NCBI RefSeq assembly: GCF_026340675.1
Contig: NZ_JAPEOX010000001.1
Span: 6,882,001-6,946,000 of the forward strand
DNA: 64,000 bases
Origin: Streptomyces sp. NBC_01264
Lineage (GTDB): Bacteria; Actinomycetota; Actinomycetes; Streptomycetales; Streptomycetaceae
Direction: 5' to 3'
Shown: in pieces, positions 1 through 10,100 of the stretch
Position numbering within the stretch: position 1 is the stretch's first letter
Layout: each line of letters begins with the position of its first letter
The notes under the pieces: generated by a model
What the model saw: only the letters and a program-made list of their open reading frames with translations
Databases searched by the model: none
What the model was told of the DNA's origin: nothing
Made by a program: the position numbers and the translations under genes

Positions 1-96
1 AAGGCGACCGCCCGCCGCATCGTTTTCACCGACATCGCCAAGGCGCGTGTCGAGATCGAGTTCAACCGCAAGGACAAGAAGGAAGAGGAGGCGTAG
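1..96 (+). CDS. rimP: Ribosome maturation factor RimP, C-terminal end (partial)
   Basis: The window opens inside a reading frame that ends with TAG at 94-96 and encodes 31 residues finishing in a lysine/glutamate-rich tail (KDKKEEEA). The core ends with [10 protein letters not shown], which resembles the last strand of RimP SH3-like C-terminal domains. RimP assists late 30S subunit maturation and normally lies directly upstream of nusA; here nusA starts 2 nt after the stop. The identification rests mainly on that position, since most of the protein is outside the window. Confidence 0.8.
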   Translation, partial: KATARRIVFTDIAKARVEIEFNRKDKKEEEA

Positions 97-98
97 TC

Positions 99-1178
99 GT
101 GGACATCGACATGAGTGCCCTGCGGGGTCTGGTTCGGGAGAAGGAGATTTCCTTCGACCTGCTCGTCGAAGCGATCGAGTCGGCCCTCCTCATCGCGTAC
201 CACCGCACCGAGGGAAGCTTCCGGCGCGCACGCGTCGTGCTCGACCGCACCAACGGTCACGTGATCGTGTGGGCGACCGAGGACCCGAGGGACCTGGAAG
301 AGGGCCAGGAGGCCAAGGAGTTCGACGACACCCCGTCGGACTTCGGCCGCATCGCCGCGACGACCGCCAAGCAGGTGATCCTCCAGCGTCTGCGCGACGC
401 CGAGGACGACCTGACCTTCGGCGAGTTCCTGGGCCGCGAGGGTGATGTCATCACCGGCGTCGTGCAGCAGGGCAAGGACCCGAAGAACGTCCTGGTCGAC
501 ATCGGCAAGATGGAGGCCATGCTGCCGGTGCAGGAGCAGGTCCCCGGCGAGGAGTACACGCACGGACTGCGGCTGAAGTCGTACGTCGTGCGGGTGGCGA
601 AGGGTGTCCGCGGTCCGTCCGTGACCCTGTCGCGCACCCACCCGAACCTGGTGAAGAAGCTGTTCTCGCTCGAGGTCCCGGAGATCGCCGACGGCAGCGT
701 CGAGATCTGCGCGATCGCCCGTGAGGCCGGCCACCGCACCAAGATCGCCGTGCGCGCCAACCGCTCCGGCCTCAACCCGAAGGGCGCCTGCATCGGCCCG
801 ATGGGCAGCCGCGTGCGCAACGTGATGGCCGAGCTGCACGGTGAGAAGATCGACATCGTCGACTGGTCGGACGACCCGGCGGAGATGGTCGCCAACGCCC
901 TGTCACCCGCCCGGGTGAGCAAGGTCGAGGTCGTGGACTGGGACACCCGGTCCGCGCGGGTGACCGTGCCCGACTACCAGCTGTCGCTGGCCATCGGCAA
1001 GGAGGGCCAGAACGCCCGCCTCGCCGCTCGCCTGACCGGCTGGCGCATCGACATCCGTCCCGACACCGAGCAGCCCTCGGACGGCGACGACCGCGACCGG
1101 GGCGAGCGCCGCGACGACCGGGGTGACCGGGGCGACGACCGCCGGGACGACCGGCGCGACGACCGCCGCGGGGAATAA
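99..1178 (+). CDS. nusA: Transcription termination/antitermination factor NusA
   Basis: A 359-residue NusA that binds RNA polymerase and nascent RNA and modulates pausing, termination and rRNA antitermination. The N-terminal RNAP-binding domain occupies roughly residues 1-115, followed by an S1 domain (about 116-185) and two KH domains to about residue 325; [20 protein letters not shown] and [20 protein letters not shown] are the KH GxxG loops. The C terminus is a charged tail of DDRR/DDRG repeats in place of the acidic AR domains of enteric NusA, as in other actinobacteria. It starts with GTG 2 nt after rimP, so the two are co-transcribed. It is the first complete gene of the nusA-ylxR-infB cluster. 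Confidence 0.97.
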   Translation: MDIDMSALRGLVREKEISFDLLVEAIESALLIAYHRTEGSFRRARVVLDRTNGHVIVWATEDPRDLEEGQEAKEFDDTPSDFGRIAATTAKQVILQRLRDAEDDLTFGEFLGREGDVITGVVQQGKDPKNVLVDIGKMEAMLPVQEQVPGEEYTHGLRLKSYVVRVAKGVRGPSVTLSRTHPNLVKKLFSLEVPEIADGSVEICAIAREAGHRTKIAVRANRSGLNPKGACIGPMGSRVRNVMAELHGEKIDIVDWSDDPAEMVANALSPARVSKVEVVDWDTRSARVTVPDYQLSLAIGKEGQNARLAARLTGWRIDIRPDTEQPSDGDDRDRGERRDDRGDRGDDRRDDRRDDRRGE

Positions 1179-1184
1179 AACCGC

Positions 1185-1210
1185 TACCGCCCGGAGCTGT
1201 CTGGGCGGTA
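1185..1210 (+). terminator. Hairpin after nusA
   Basis: An 8-bp perfect stem (taccgccc / gggcggta) with a 10-nt loop begins 6 nt after the nusA stop. A second stem-loop (ggcaggg / ccctgcc) follows at 1218-1241. No U-tract follows either, so these may attenuate or process the nusA-ylxR-infB transcript rather than end it. Confidence 0.45.
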
Positions 1211-1366
1211 CACAGGAACGGCAGGGGCGACAAGAGCCCTGCCCGACGTGCACGGCCGTCCGCCGCCGAGGTTTCGGCGGCGTGACCCGGCACTAGTGAT
1301 CACGACAACATCCGTTCGATTTTTCGCCCGAAGGGGTGAGGTCGGTGCGGGGAGGTAGACTTAAGC

Positions 1367-1654
1367 GTGTCTGGCCGGACGCAAGCTCGCGCATGCCCCG
1401 AACGCACCTGTGTGGGGTGTCGGGAGCGAGCGGCCAAGAGCGATCTGCTGCGCATCGTGGCGGTCGGTGACAAATGTGTCTCCGATCCTCGCGGTACGCT
1501 GCCCGGCCGGGGTGCCTACGTGCACCCCGCCGTGGTCTGCCTCGACCAGGCTGTCCGCCGTAGGGCGTTCTCCCGGGCCTTCAAGTCCGCAGGACCGTTC
1601 GACACGGCGGAATTGCACAATGCCGTGGCCGATGAGGCCGAGGCGACACCGTAA
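1367..1654 (+). CDS. ylxR: YlxR family RNA-binding protein (DUF448)
   Basis: A 95-residue basic protein with the YlxR signature: an N-terminal Cys pair and Arg motif (RTCVGCRERAAKSDLLRIV, about residues 13-31) and the loop PGRGAYVHP (about 47-55). YlxR proteins sit between nusA and infB in most Gram-positive genomes. Members bind RNA, and some have been linked to transcription control or to RNase P. It starts at GTG; the region just upstream (ggggaggtag) is purine-rich. It is separated from nusA by 188 nt and from infB by 151 nt. That second spacer holds short direct repeats of cgatgagtacg (near 1722-1758) and no other gene. Confidence 0.9.
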   Translation: MSGRTQARACPERTCVGCRERAAKSDLLRIVAVGDKCVSDPRGTLPGRGAYVHPAVVCLDQAVRRRAFSRAFKSAGPFDTAELHNAVADEAEATP

Positions 1655-1805
1655 GCACGTAGTACGGCACGGATCACCGTGCGGTCAGGTACCTCGCGAG
1701 TTGGAAGTAGGTCGAGATTGCGATGAGCACCCCTCGATGAGTACGCGATGAGTACGAGCATGAAGTAGAGACGGTCCGGCGTAACCCGGACCTAAAAGGA
1801 GCGAA

Positions 1806-4800
1806 GTGGCTAAGGTCCGGGTATACGAACTCGCCAAGGAGTTCGGAGTTGAGAGCAAGGTCGTCATGGCCAAGCTCCAGGAACTCGGTGAGTTCGTCCG
1901 TTCGGCGTCCTCGACGATCGAGGCGCCGGTCGTACGCAAGTTGACCGACGCATTGCAGGGTCCCGGCGGCAACGCCGGCAAGGCCCCTGCGAAGCCTGGC
2001 GCGCCCCGCAGCGCGGCGCCCGCCAAGCCCGGGGCCCCGACCCCGGGTCCCGCACGATCCGCTGCGCCGAAGCCCGGCGCACCGGCCCCCAAGCCGGTCG
2101 TCGCAGAGGCTCCGGCCCCCGCGGCGCCCGCCCCGGTGACCCCGGCCGCCACCGGCGGCCCGCGTCCCGGTCCGAAGGCTCCGGCCGCCCCGAAGCCCGC
2201 TCCGGCGGCTCCCGTGGCGACCGAGTTCTCCGCGCCTCCGGCGGCTCCGGCCGCCGCGGCTCCGGCGCGCACCGACCGTCCCGCCGGTCCCGGCGCGACC
2301 CCCGGTCCGCGTCCGGCGCAGCAGCGCCCCGAGCGTCCGGCGGCCCAGGGCCAGTCCGGCGCCCGTCCCGGCGCCCCGCGTCCGGCAGGTGCCGCTCCGG
2401 CGCGCACCGAGCGTCCCGCCGGTCCCGGTGCTTCGGCGCCGCGTCCGCAGGGCGCCCGTCCGGCCGGTCCCCGTCCGGGCAACAACCCCTTCACCTCTGG
2501 TGGCTCCACCGGCATGGCGCGCCCGCAGGCGCCCCGTCCGGCCGGCGCTCCCCGTCCCGGCGCCCCCGGCGCCGGTGACCGTCAGGGTGGCGCTCCCCGT
2601 CCGCAGGGCGGCCCCGGCGGCGCTCCGCGCCCGCAGGGTGCCGGTGCGGGTCGTCCGACCCCGGGCGGCATGCCCCGTCCGCAGGGCGGCGCCCCGCGTC
2701 CGGGTGGTGCCCCCGGTGGTAACCGTCCGAACCCGGGCATGATGCCGCAGCGTCCCGCTGCCGGTGGTCCCGGTCCCCGTCCCGGTGGCGGCCCCGGTGG
2801 CCGTGGTCCCGGTGCGGGCGGTCCCCGTCCCGGCGGCGCCGGTGGCGCCGGTCGTCCCGCGGGCGGCGGCTTCGCCGGTCGTCCGGCCGGTCCGGGCTCG
2901 CGTCCCGGCGGCGGTGGCGGCTTCGGTGGCCCCCGTCCCGGTGGTGGCGGCTTCGGCGGCGGTCCGGCTGGTGCCGGTGGCGGCGGTCGTCCCGGCTTCG
3001 GCGGGCGTCCCGGTGGTCCCAACGCCCGTGGTGGCACGCAGGGTGCCTTCGGCCGTCCCGGTGGTCCCGCGCGTCGTGGACGCAAGTCCAAGCGCCAGCG
3101 TCGCCAGGAGTACGAGGCCATGCAGGCCCCGTCGGTCGGCGGCATCATGCTGCCGCGTGGTCACGGCGAGACCGTTCGCCTGTCCCGCGGTGCCTCCCTC
3201 ACCGACTTCGCGGAGAAGATCAACGCCAACCCGGCGTCGCTCGTCGCCGTGATGATGAACCTCGGCGAGATGGTCACCGCCACGCAGTCCGTCTCCGACG
3301 AGACCCTCGAAATGCTGGCCGGCGAGATGAACTACGTCGTTCAGATCGTCAGCCCGGAGGAAGAGGACCGCGAGCTCCTCGAGGGCTTCGACATCGAGTT
3401 CGGCGAGGACGAGGGCGGCGAGGAATTCCTCATGCCGCGTCCGCCGGTCGTGACCGTCATGGGTCACGTCGACCACGGTAAGACCCGCCTCCTCGACGCC
3501 ATCCGCAAGACGAACGTCGTCGCGGGCGAGGCCGGTGGCATCACGCAGCACATCGGTGCGTACCAGGTCAGCGCCACGGTCAACGATGAAGAGCGCAAGA
3601 TCACCTTCATCGACACCCCGGGTCACGAGGCGTTCACCGCCATGCGTGCCCGTGGTGCCAAGTCGACCGACATCGCGATCCTCGTGGTCGCGGCCAACGA
3701 CGGCGTGATGCCGCAGACGATCGAGGCGCTCAACCACGCCCAGGCCGCCGGCGTTCCGATCGTCGTCGCGGTCAACAAGATCGACGTCGAGGGTGCCGAC
3801 CCGGTCAAGGTGCGCGGTCAGCTCACCGAGTTCGGTCTGGTCGCCGAGGAGTACGGCGGCGACACGATGTTCGTCGACATCTCCGCCAAGCAGGGTCTGC
3901 ACATCGACTCCCTGCTCGAGGCCGTCGTCCTCACCGCCGACGCCTCGCTCGACCTGCGCGCCAACCCGGAGCAGGACGCTCAGGGTATTGCGATCGAGTC
4001 CCACCTCGACCGCGGCCGCGGTGCCGTTGCCACTGTCCTCGTCCAGCGCGGTACCCTCCGCGTCGGCGACACGATGGTCGTGGGCGACGCCTACGGCCGC
4101 GTGCGCGCCATGCTCGACGACAAGGGCAACAACGTCGAGGAAGCGGGTCCCGCGACCCCCGTCCTGGTCCTGGGTCTCACCAACGTCCCCGGCGCCGGCG
4201 ACAACTTCCTCGTCGTCGACGAGGACCGTACGGCCCGTCAGATCGCCGAGAAGCGTGCTGCGCGTGAGCGCAACGCCAACTTCGCCAAGCGCGTCCGCCG
4301 GGTGTCCCTGGAAGACCTCGACTCGGTCCTCAAGGCCGGTCTGGTCCAGGAACTCAACCTCATCATCAAGGGCGACGCGTCCGGTGCGGTGGAGGCTCTC
4401 GAGTCCTCGCTGCTCCAGCTCGACGTCGGCGAAGAGGTCGACATCCGCGTCCTGCACCGCGGTGTGGGTGCGGTCACCGAGTCCGACATCAACCTGGCGA
4501 TGGGCTCCGACGCCATCGTCATCGGCTACAACGTCCGTGCGGCCGGCCGTGCCGCGCAGATGGCGGAGCGCGAGGGTGTCGACGTCCGTTACTACTCGGT
4601 GATCTACCAGGCCATCGAGGAGATCGAGGCGGCCCTGAAGGGTCTCCTCAAGCCGGAGTACGAAGAGGTCGAGCTCGGTACGGCGGAGGTCCGCGAGGTC
4701 TTCCGCTCGTCCAAGCTGGGCAACATCGCCGGTGTCCTCATCCGGTCCGGCGAGGTCAAGCGCAACACCAAGGCGCGGCTCCTGCGCGATGGCAAGGTCA

Positions 4801-4961
4801 TCGCCGAGAGCCTCAACATCTCCGGTCTGCGCCGCTTCAAGGACGACGTCACCGAGATCCGCGAAGGCTTCGAGGGTGGTATCAACCTCGGTAACTTCAA
4901 CGACATCAAGATCGACGACGTCATCGCGACGTACGAGATGCGCGAGAAGCCCCGCGCGTAA
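1806..4961 (+). CDS. infB: Translation initiation factor IF-2
   Basis: A 1051-residue IF-2, the GTPase that brings initiator fMet-tRNA to the 30S subunit and promotes subunit joining. Residues 1-55 form the conserved IF2-N helical module ([20 protein letters not shown]). About residues 55-420 are a Pro/Ala/Gly/Arg low-complexity linker, which is long but usual for Streptomyces. A second IF2-N module comes next, then the G domain with G1 GHVDHGKT at about 553-560, DTPGHE (G3) and NKID (G4), and domains II-IV to the C terminus. The GTG start is preceded by AAAGGAGCGAA. A bidirectional GC-rich hairpin follows the gene. Confidence 0.98.
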   Translation: MAKVRVYELAKEFGVESKVVMAKLQELGEFVRSASSTIEAPVVRKLTDALQGPGGNAGKAPAKPGAPRSAAPAKPGAPTPGPARSAAPKPGAPAPKPVVAEAPAPAAPAPVTPAATGGPRPGPKAPAAPKPAPAAPVATEFSAPPAAPAAAAPARTDRPAGPGATPGPRPAQQRPERPAAQGQSGARPGAPRPAGAAPARTERPAGPGASAPRPQGARPAGPRPGNNPFTSGGSTGMARPQAPRPAGAPRPGAPGAGDRQGGAPRPQGGPGGAPRPQGAGAGRPTPGGMPRPQGGAPRPGGAPGGNRPNPGMMPQRPAAGGPGPRPGGGPGGRGPGAGGPRPGGAGGAGRPAGGGFAGRPAGPGSRPGGGGGFGGPRPGGGGFGGGPAGAGGGGRPGFGGRPGGPNARGGTQGAFGRPGGPARRGRKSKRQRRQEYEAMQAPSVGGIMLPRGHGETVRLSRGASLTDFAEKINANPASLVAVMMNLGEMVTATQSVSDETLEMLAGEMNYVVQIVSPEEEDRELLEGFDIEFGEDEGGEEFLMPRPPVVTVMGHVDHGKTRLLDAIRKTNVVAGEAGGITQHIGAYQVSATVNDEERKITFIDTPGHEAFTAMRARGAKSTDIAILVVAANDGVMPQTIEALNHAQAAGVPIVVAVNKIDVEGADPVKVRGQLTEFGLVAEEYGGDTMFVDISAKQGLHIDSLLEAVVLTADASLDLRANPEQDAQGIAIESHLDRGRGAVATVLVQRGTLRVGDTMVVGDAYGRVRAMLDDKGNNVEEAGPATPVLVLGLTNVPGAGDNFLVVDEDRTARQIAEKRAARERNANFAKRVRRVSLEDLDSVLKAGLVQELNLIIKGDASGAVEALESSLLQLDVGEEVDIRVLHRGVGAVTESDINLAMGSDAIVIGYNVRAAGRAAQMAEREGVDVRYYSVIYQAIEEIEAALKGLLKPEYEEVELGTAEVREVFRSSKLGNIAGVLIRSGEVKRNTKARLLRDGKVIAESLNISGLRRFKDDVTEIREGFEGGINLGNFNDIKIDDVIATYEMREKPRA

Positions 4962-5022
4962 GCGCGAGGCGGTTCGCACCGTGTCGTAGCTAGTCGTAGC
5001 CAGTTCGTAGGCTGCTGTAACA

Positions 5023-5061
5023 CCGGGGCCGGTCGGCGGAATATCCGTCGATCGGCCCCGG
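5023..5061 (+). terminator. Hairpin downstream of infB
   Basis: ccggggccg and cggccccgg form a 9-bp all-GC stem, extended by tcg/cga, around a loop that includes gcggaatatccgt. It lies 62 nt after the infB stop and 85 nt before the DUF503 gene. It lacks a strong U-tract but is the only clear terminator-like structure in this 184-nt spacer. Confidence 0.55.
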
Positions 5062-5145
5062 CCGTTGCGTGTACGGTTCTGATGACCCTGCCGCGCGACG
5101 GCCGGCAGGCCACCGAACCCGCACCGGCGGGATATCCGGAACTGC

Positions 5146-5439
5146 ATGTACGTGGGGACTCTGTCCTTCGATCTGCTCCTCGGCGACGTTCACTCGCTGA
5201 AGGAGAAACGCTCCGTCGTCCGGCCCATCGTGGCCGAGCTCCAGCGCAAGTTCTCTGTGAGCGCGGCTGAAGTGGGCGACCAGGACCTGCACCGCAGGGC
5301 CCGTATAGGGGTCGCTCTGGTGAGTGGGGACACGGGGTTCCTCTCGGATGTACTGGACCGCTGCGAGCGGCTGGTCGCGGCACGTCCGGAAGTGGAGCTG
5401 CTGTCGGTACGCCGGCGGCTCCACGGTGATGAAGACTGA
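5146..5439 (+). CDS. DUF503 family protein (YlxP-like)
   Basis: A 97-residue protein with the DUF503/YlxP pattern: MYVGTLSFDLLLGDVHSLKEK at the N terminus, then alternating hydrophobic strands ending in VELLSVRRRL. The family consists of small ferredoxin-like-fold proteins encoded next to rbfA in many Gram-positive bacteria; the function is not established. No good Shine-Dalgarno precedes the ATG (ccggaactgc). rbfA follows after 27 nt and is likely co-transcribed. Confidence 0.85.
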   Translation: MYVGTLSFDLLLGDVHSLKEKRSVVRPIVAELQRKFSVSAAEVGDQDLHRRARIGVALVSGDTGFLSDVLDRCERLVAARPEVELLSVRRRLHGDED

Positions 5440-5466
5440 CCGCAAGACGAAGAAGGAGACGGACCA

Positions 5467-5949
5467 GTGGCCGACAATGCGCGGGCGAAGAAGCTGGCGG
5501 ACCTCATCCGGGAGGTGGTGGCCGAGAAGCTGCAGCGCGGCGTCAAGGACCCCCGCCTCGGTACGCACGTGACCATCACGGACACCAGGGTCACCGGCGA
5601 CCTGCGGGAGGCCACGGTCTTCTACACGGTGTACGGCGACGACGAGGCGCGGGTCAGTGCGGCTGCGGGTCTGGAGAGCGCCAAGGGCGTTCTGCGCTCC
5701 GCGGTCGGCCGGGCGGCGCAGACCAAGTTCACGCCGACCCTGACGTTCGTGGCGGACGCCCTTCCGGAGACCGCCAAGAGCATCGAGGACCTCCTGGAGA
5801 AGGCGCGGACCTCCGACGCCCAGGTGCGCGAGGTCTCCTCGGGCGCGAAGTACGCCGGCGACGCCGACCCGTACAAGAAGCCCGATGAGGACGACGCCGA
5901 CGACGCTGCCGCCGACGCCGCCGACGAAGACGGGGACGCATCCGCGTAA
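5467..5949 (+). CDS. rbfA: 30S ribosome-binding factor RbfA
   Basis: A 160-residue RbfA, the KH-like-fold factor that binds immature 30S subunits and assists 16S rRNA 5'-end maturation. The sequence runs from KLADLIREVVAEKLQRGVKD through VTITDTRVTGDLREATVFYT to a C-terminal region of Asp/Ala/Glu (DEDDADDAAADAADEDGDA). The acidic tail, residues 130-160, is beyond the conserved core and is typical of actinobacterial RbfA. The GTG start has AAGGAG upstream. The TAA stop overlaps the ATG of truB by one base, indicating translational coupling. Confidence 0.96.
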   Translation: MADNARAKKLADLIREVVAEKLQRGVKDPRLGTHVTITDTRVTGDLREATVFYTVYGDDEARVSAAAGLESAKGVLRSAVGRAAQTKFTPTLTFVADALPETAKSIEDLLEKARTSDAQVREVSSGAKYAGDADPYKKPDEDDADDAAADAADEDGDASA

Positions 5950-6857
5950 TGAGCACCAACGCAGGGAAGACGCCGGACGGCCTGGTCATCGTCGACAAGC
6001 CGTCCGGCTTCACTTCGCACGACGTGGTCGCCAAGATGCGGGGGATCGCCAAGACCCGCCGCGTCGGCCACGCCGGCACGCTCGACCCGATGGCGACGGG
6101 CGTGCTGGTCCTGGGCGTCGAGAAGGCCACCAAGCTCCTCGGCCACCTCGCGCTCACGGAGAAGGAGTACCTCGGCACCATCCGGCTGGGCCAGGACACC
6201 CTGACGGACGACGCCGAGGGCGAGATCATCTCGTCCACGGACGCCACCGGGGTCACCCGACAGGGCGTGGACGCGGGCATCGCCAAGCTGTCCGGCGAGA
6301 TCATGCAGGTCCCGTCCAAGGTCAGCGCCATCAAGATCAAGGGCGTGCGCTCCTACAAGCGCGCACGTGACGGCGAGGACTTCGAGATCCCGGCCCGTCC
6401 GGTGACCGTCTCCTCCTTCCAGGTGTACGACATGCGGGAGGCGGAGGCCGAGGACGGCACCAAGGTCGTCGACCTCGTCGTCTCCGTGGTCTGCTCCAGC
6501 GGTACGTACATCCGCGCGCTCGCGCGGGACCTGGGCGCCGACCTCGGCGTCGGCGGGCACCTCACGGCGCTGCGGCGCACGCGGGTGGGCCCGTACAAGA
6601 TCGACCGGGCGCGCACGCTCGATCAGCTCCAGGAGGAGCTGACCGTCATGCCGATCGGCGACGCGGCGGCTGCCGCGTTCCCGCGCTGGGAGCTCGACGC
6701 CCGGCGGGCGTCGCTGCTGGCGAACGGCGTGCGGATCGACATGCCGGACGAGTACGAGCCCGGCAAGGCGGTCGCGGTCTACGGGCCGGACGGGCAGCTG
6801 CTCGGGCTCGTCGAGAGCAAGGGCGGCAAGGCGAAGTCGCTCGCCGTCTTCGCCTGA
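5949..6857 (+). CDS. truB: tRNA pseudouridine(55) synthase TruB
   Basis: A 302-residue enzyme that isomerises U55 in the T-loop of tRNAs. It carries GLVIVDKPSGFTSHDVV near the N terminus and the catalytic motif GHAGTLDPMATG, with the nucleophilic Asp at residue 46. SSGTYIRALARDLG is the second conserved motif. The C-terminal region (about 230-302) resembles the short actinobacterial TruB C-terminal/PUA-like domain. It overlaps the last base of rbfA and is closed by the terminator at 6894. Confidence 0.97.
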   Translation: MSTNAGKTPDGLVIVDKPSGFTSHDVVAKMRGIAKTRRVGHAGTLDPMATGVLVLGVEKATKLLGHLALTEKEYLGTIRLGQDTLTDDAEGEIISSTDATGVTRQGVDAGIAKLSGEIMQVPSKVSAIKIKGVRSYKRARDGEDFEIPARPVTVSSFQVYDMREAEAEDGTKVVDLVVSVVCSSGTYIRALARDLGADLGVGGHLTALRRTRVGPYKIDRARTLDQLQEELTVMPIGDAAAAAFPRWELDARRASLLANGVRIDMPDEYEPGKAVAVYGPDGQLLGLVESKGGKAKSLAVFA

Positions 6858-6893
6858 CGCCGTTTCCCCGGTGCTGTTCCTCTGATGCTGTCG

Positions 6894-6928
6894 ACCGGCC
6901 GGCCCTTCGGGCCGGCCGGTTCTCTTTT
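6894..6928 (+). terminator. Intrinsic terminator of the nusA-truB cluster
   Basis: A 12-bp perfect stem (accggccggccc / gggccggccggt, minimal loop) is followed by tctctttt. With the GC-rich stem and T-rich tail it is a textbook intrinsic terminator, 36 nt after the truB stop. Confidence 0.85.
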
Positions 6929-6931
6929 GAC

Positions 6932-6972
6932 GTGGAGCGGCGAGCGCACAGGACTGCTGCTCGCCGCTCCAC
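6932..6972. repeat. Second perfect inverted repeat behind truB
   Basis: gtggagcggcgagc and gctcgccgctccac are exact 14-bp inverted copies separated by 13 nt, starting 4 nt after the truB terminator tail. It may be a back-up terminator or an operator-like palindrome for the next gene. The remaining 175 nt up to 7148 contain no ORF that I trust. Confidence 0.6.
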
Positions 6973-7147
6973 GACCCCCCTCGGGTAGGTCTCTATCCAC
7001 CCGGACCCCCTTATTCACCCGTCTGAGCAGGCGCTCGGAGTGAATGGAGGGAGCGTAAGGGGGCGCTTTCGCCTCGCGTGCTGTTCCCGCTGATCTTCAC
7101 CTGCCTACGGTCGTGGCTACGGGGCACGCGCGGCGGGGAGTGGTGCG

Positions 7148-10100
7148 GTGACGGCGGAACTGATCAGGATCTGCGATCTCGCCGGACGGCCGCGGGGGAG
7201 CGGCTTCGTCGCGGACGACCGCGGGACGGTGCTCACCAGCCACGAGGCGGTGGACGGACTGGCCCGGATGGTCCTGCACGGGCCGGCGCCGCAGGAGCGG
7301 AGCTGGCGGGCCGGGGCCTCGGACGTGACCGCCCTGCCGGAGCTGGGGCTGGCGCTCGTACGCAGCGACGGGCTCGGGGCACGGCCGCTGCCGGTCGCGC
7401 CGCGGGGGGTGATCGCACCCGGGACGTACGTACGGCTGTCCGCGCGGGGCTGGCGCCAGGCACGGGTGCTCGGCCCGGCCGAGGCCGCCTACCCGGCGGC
7501 CGACCGGCTCCACCTGCTCCCGGCCGCGCTGGAACTGGCCATCGGCACCGACGGCCGCGACGCGCTGCGGCTCGGCGGCGAGGCCTGCGGGGGCCCGGTG
7601 CTGGACGCCGGGACCGGAGCGGTGCTCGCGGTCCTGTGCACCGCTCTGCAGGCGGAGCACCGCTGCGGGGGCTTCGCCGTGCCCCTCGCCGCCGCGGCTG
7701 CCGCCGATCCGGGCGGACCCCTCGCCGCGCTGCTGGAACGCAACGCCGCCACCGTGCCGGGCCACGGCGCCGACCTGAACCTCGCCGGAGCCCTCCAGCT
7801 CACCGGGACCACCCTGGGCGTGGCCCTGCGCGCCCTCGCCGCCGGGGGACCGGAGCCGGTGGATCGCCCGGCCCTCGCGGCCGAACTGGACGCCTTCACC
7901 GCCGGGGACCGCCCGGTCCTCGCACTGGTCGGCCGTCCCGGCACCGGCCGCACCACCGCCCTGGCCGCCCTGGCGGTCCGCCGAGCCCGCGGCCCCCGCC
8001 CGGCCCCGACCCTCTGGCTGCGCGGCGCCGACCTGCGGGCCGGGGACACCTCGCTGGCCGACGCGGTGGCGCGGGCCCTGGCGGAGGCGGGACGGATCCT
8101 GGAGGTGCCGGCCGCCGGACCGGACCGCGGCCCCGACCCGGCATCGGCGTGCACTTCGGCTTCGGCTTCCGCTTCGGCTTCGGCGCTGGCCTCGCTCGTG
8201 GCCTCGGCCGGGCGGCCCCTGCTCGTCGTCCTGGACGGGCCCGAGGAGATGCCGCCGCGGCTCGCGGGGCGGGCCGGGCCGTGGACCGGCGCCACCGCCG
8301 CCTGGCTGGAGGCGACCGGGGCGCGGCTGGCCGTGGCCGCCCGTCCCGAGCACTGGGAGTCGGCGGGGCGGCTCTACCCGCCGCGGATGCTCCGCACCCC
8401 GGCCCGGCCGGCCCGGCGGCTGCCGCCCGCGGTCCCGGTCGGAGATCTCACTCCCGGGGAGGCGGAGCAGGCCCGGGCCCGGCTGGGGATCCCGGCCGAC
8501 GCCGTCGCGGGCGCCGACGCCCGGCATCCGCTCACGCTGCGGCTGCTCGCGGAGATCCGCGCGGCCGGGGTCACCGACGGCTGTCCGTCCCGTGACGAGG
8601 TCTTCGCCGCGCACCTGGACCTGCTGTGCCTGCGGGTGGCCGTCCGGGTGTCCGCCGCGCACCCGCAGCCCCGTAGACCCGGCGGGGGCGCGGAGCCGGA
8701 CGGGGCCGGGGTCCACGGGCCCGGTGCGGACCGGCTGGCCGCGCGGGTGGCCGGGCGCGTGCACGAAGCCGCCCGGCGGTGCCTGGGTCCGGGCCGGGGT
8801 CAGTTGGACCGGGCCTCCTTCGAGGAACTGTTCCCCTGGCGCTCGGGCTGGGCCTCGGCGGTGCTAACCGAAGGGCTGCTGGTGCCCGCCGGCGAGGGGT
8901 ACCGCTTCGCCCACGAGGAGCTCGCCGACTGGGTGCAGGCCGCGCACCTGGATCTCCCGGCCGCCCTGGCCACCCTGGGCCGGGACGTCCCCCGCCACCG
9001 CATCGGTCCCGTACTGGAGGCCCTGCGCCTGCTCCCGCCCGGGGAGCGGGCAGCCGGGCTGGAGCGGCTCGTGGCCCTCCTCGACGGCGCCGAAGGCCCC
9101 GAGGCGACCTGGTGGGCCGCCCGCCTCGTGGGGGAGACCCTGCTCGTCCTCCCCGACGCCACGCCGTACCTGCCGCTCCTGCACGGCCTCGCCACCCGCC
9201 TGACGGGGCCGGAGCCCGGGCCGAGGGGGACCCCCGAAGCACACCCCTCCCCGACTGACTCCTCCTGGCCCGGCAATTCCCCGGCCGGCGCCTCCGGACC
9301 CGGCGGCTCCCCGGCAAGTCACTCCTGGGCTGGCGGCTGCCCGACTGGTGCTTCGCCGTCGGGTGCCTCCTCGGCCGACACCTCCTCGGCGGGTGCCTTC
9401 CGGGCCGACAACTCCTCGGCAAGCTCCACTCCGGCTGGCGCCTCCCCGGCCGGTGCTTCGCCGTCGGGTCCCTCCTCGTCCGACACCTCCTGGTCTGGCG
9501 GCTCCTCGGCAAGCTCCTCCCAGGCCGACACCTCCTCGGCGGGTGCCTCCGGGGCTGGCGGCTCCTCGGCTGGCGGCTCCCAGGCCGACACCTCCTCGGT
9601 GGGTGCCTTCTGGGCTGGCGGCTCCTCGGCAAGCCCTTCCTCGGCTGGTGCCTCCTCGGCGGATGGCTCCCCGGCCGGTGCCCCCTCGGCGGGTGCCTCC
9701 GGGGCCGGGGGCTCCCCGGCTGGTGCTTCGTCGTCGGGTCCCTTCCCGGCGGGCGGCTCCTCGGCCGGGGGCTCCCCGTCGGGCCGTTCACCGGCGGGCC
9801 CCGCGCCGGCCGGGTCCGTGGCCTATGCCGGGGCCCTGGGGCGTACGGGGCCGGCGGGTGCCACCGGGTGGGCGGGAGCCGGTGGCTTCGGGGGGCCGTG
9901 GATTCCCGCCCAGGGCGGAGCATCCGGGGCAGGCGGGAGGCAGCTGCGCCCCGAGGTGGCTGCCGGTGGCACCGCACGCGTCGGCGGCGCCGGGGCGCCG
10001 GCCGGGCCCGGGCAGGGCCGGGAGGACGAGGGGGAGTTCGGGGCGGGGTTCTGGAGCCGGGTACGGGTCGCCGAGGCCGAACGGTTCGAGCTGCTGCGGC

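Noticed and set aside
1674..5147. 1157-residue open frame on the minus strand
   Set aside because: It is antisense to infB, composed of Thr/Gly/Arg/Asp low complexity produced by reversed GC-rich codons, with no domain.
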